DNA from: DATKWU01 sp964653685
GTDB lineage: Bacteria; Patescibacteriota; Microgenomatia; PFEM01; JAHIFH01
Reading direction: 5' to 3'
Assembly (NCBI GenBank): GCA_964653685.1
Contig: CAZZHA010000015.1
Coordinates: 1 to 13,545, forward strand
DNA length: 13,545 nucleotides
The notes beneath the pieces were generated by a model. The model searched no databases and was not told the origin of the DNA. It saw nothing but the letters and a program-made list of their open reading frames with translations. Of this stretch, positions 13,470 through 13,545 are shown in pieces. Made by a program: the position numbers and the translations under genes. Numbering within the stretch: position 1 is the first letter of the stretch; every line of letters starts with the position of its first letter.

Positions 13470-13543
13470 GGGTGATTAGCTCAGTTGGTTAGAGCGCTTC
13501 GTTCACATCGAAGAGGTCGCAGGTTCGAATCCTGCATCACCCA
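13470..13543 (+). tRNA. tRNA-Val(CAC)
   Basis: The acceptor arms GGGTGAT (13470-13476) and ATCACCC (13536-13542) pair fully. The D arm is GCTC/GAGC, the anticodon stem is CTTCG/CGAAG around loop TTCACAT, and the anticodon CAC (13504-13506) reads the valine codon GUG. The T arm is GCAGG/CCTGC with loop TTCGAAT. The discriminator base is A, and the next bases are CT, so the 3' CCA is not encoded and must be added. The whole tRNA fits inside the window. Confidence 0.97.
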
Positions 13544-13545
13544 CT

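Noticed and set aside
1..13545. CRISPR array, insertion sequence or alternative genetic code
   Set aside because: No regularly spaced repeats and no transposase frame are visible, and TGA ends several conserved genes at the expected place.

Overview
The window looks like chromosomal DNA of a low-GC bacterium, most likely a member of the Candidate Phyla Radiation (Patescibacteria; Microgenomates or Parcubacteria-like). This is inferred from the compact gene packing, the divergent active-site motifs in MraY, MurG and IleRS, a cell-wall/division cluster without murC, murB, murD or ddl, and start codons that mostly lack a Shine-Dalgarno sequence. TGA is used as a normal stop (murG, ftsQ, ileS), so the code is not the UGA=Gly code of Gracilibacteria and Absconditabacteria.

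Layout. Positions 1-6502 are a division and cell-wall (dcw-type) cluster on the + strand: the 3' part of mraY, then ftsW, murG, ftsQ, ftsA and ftsZ. A small minus-strand gene (1725-2039) is wedged between ftsW and murG. Positions 6503-6673 are a leader containing a promoter, an 18-codon isoleucine-rich leader peptide, a strong hairpin and a Rho-independent terminator. Directly behind it is ileS (6674-9637), translationally coupled to a second SEDS gene, rodA. rplU follows from its own promoter. Between rplU and rpmA, normally neighbours, lies a minus-strand transcription unit for a small very basic protein (11251-11466) and a 100-N scaffold gap (11612-11711). The window ends with rpmA-parB, convergent lepB, and a tRNA-Val(CAC).

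How the genes fit together. MraY and MurG make lipid I and lipid II. FtsW and RodA are SEDS glycan polymerases for septum and side wall. FtsQ, FtsA and FtsZ build the division ring. ParB segregates the chromosome, LepB processes exported proteins, and IleRS, L21, L27 and tRNA-Val serve translation.

The best candidate for something new is the ileS leader, which reads as a peptide-sensing transcription attenuator (Ile-Ile-Ile run, hairpin, terminator) instead of a T-box. A second theme is that several good sigma70-type promoters (rplU, rpmA, lepB, ileS leader peptide) place the -10 box only 8-9 bases before the ATG, predicting leaderless or nearly leaderless mRNAs.
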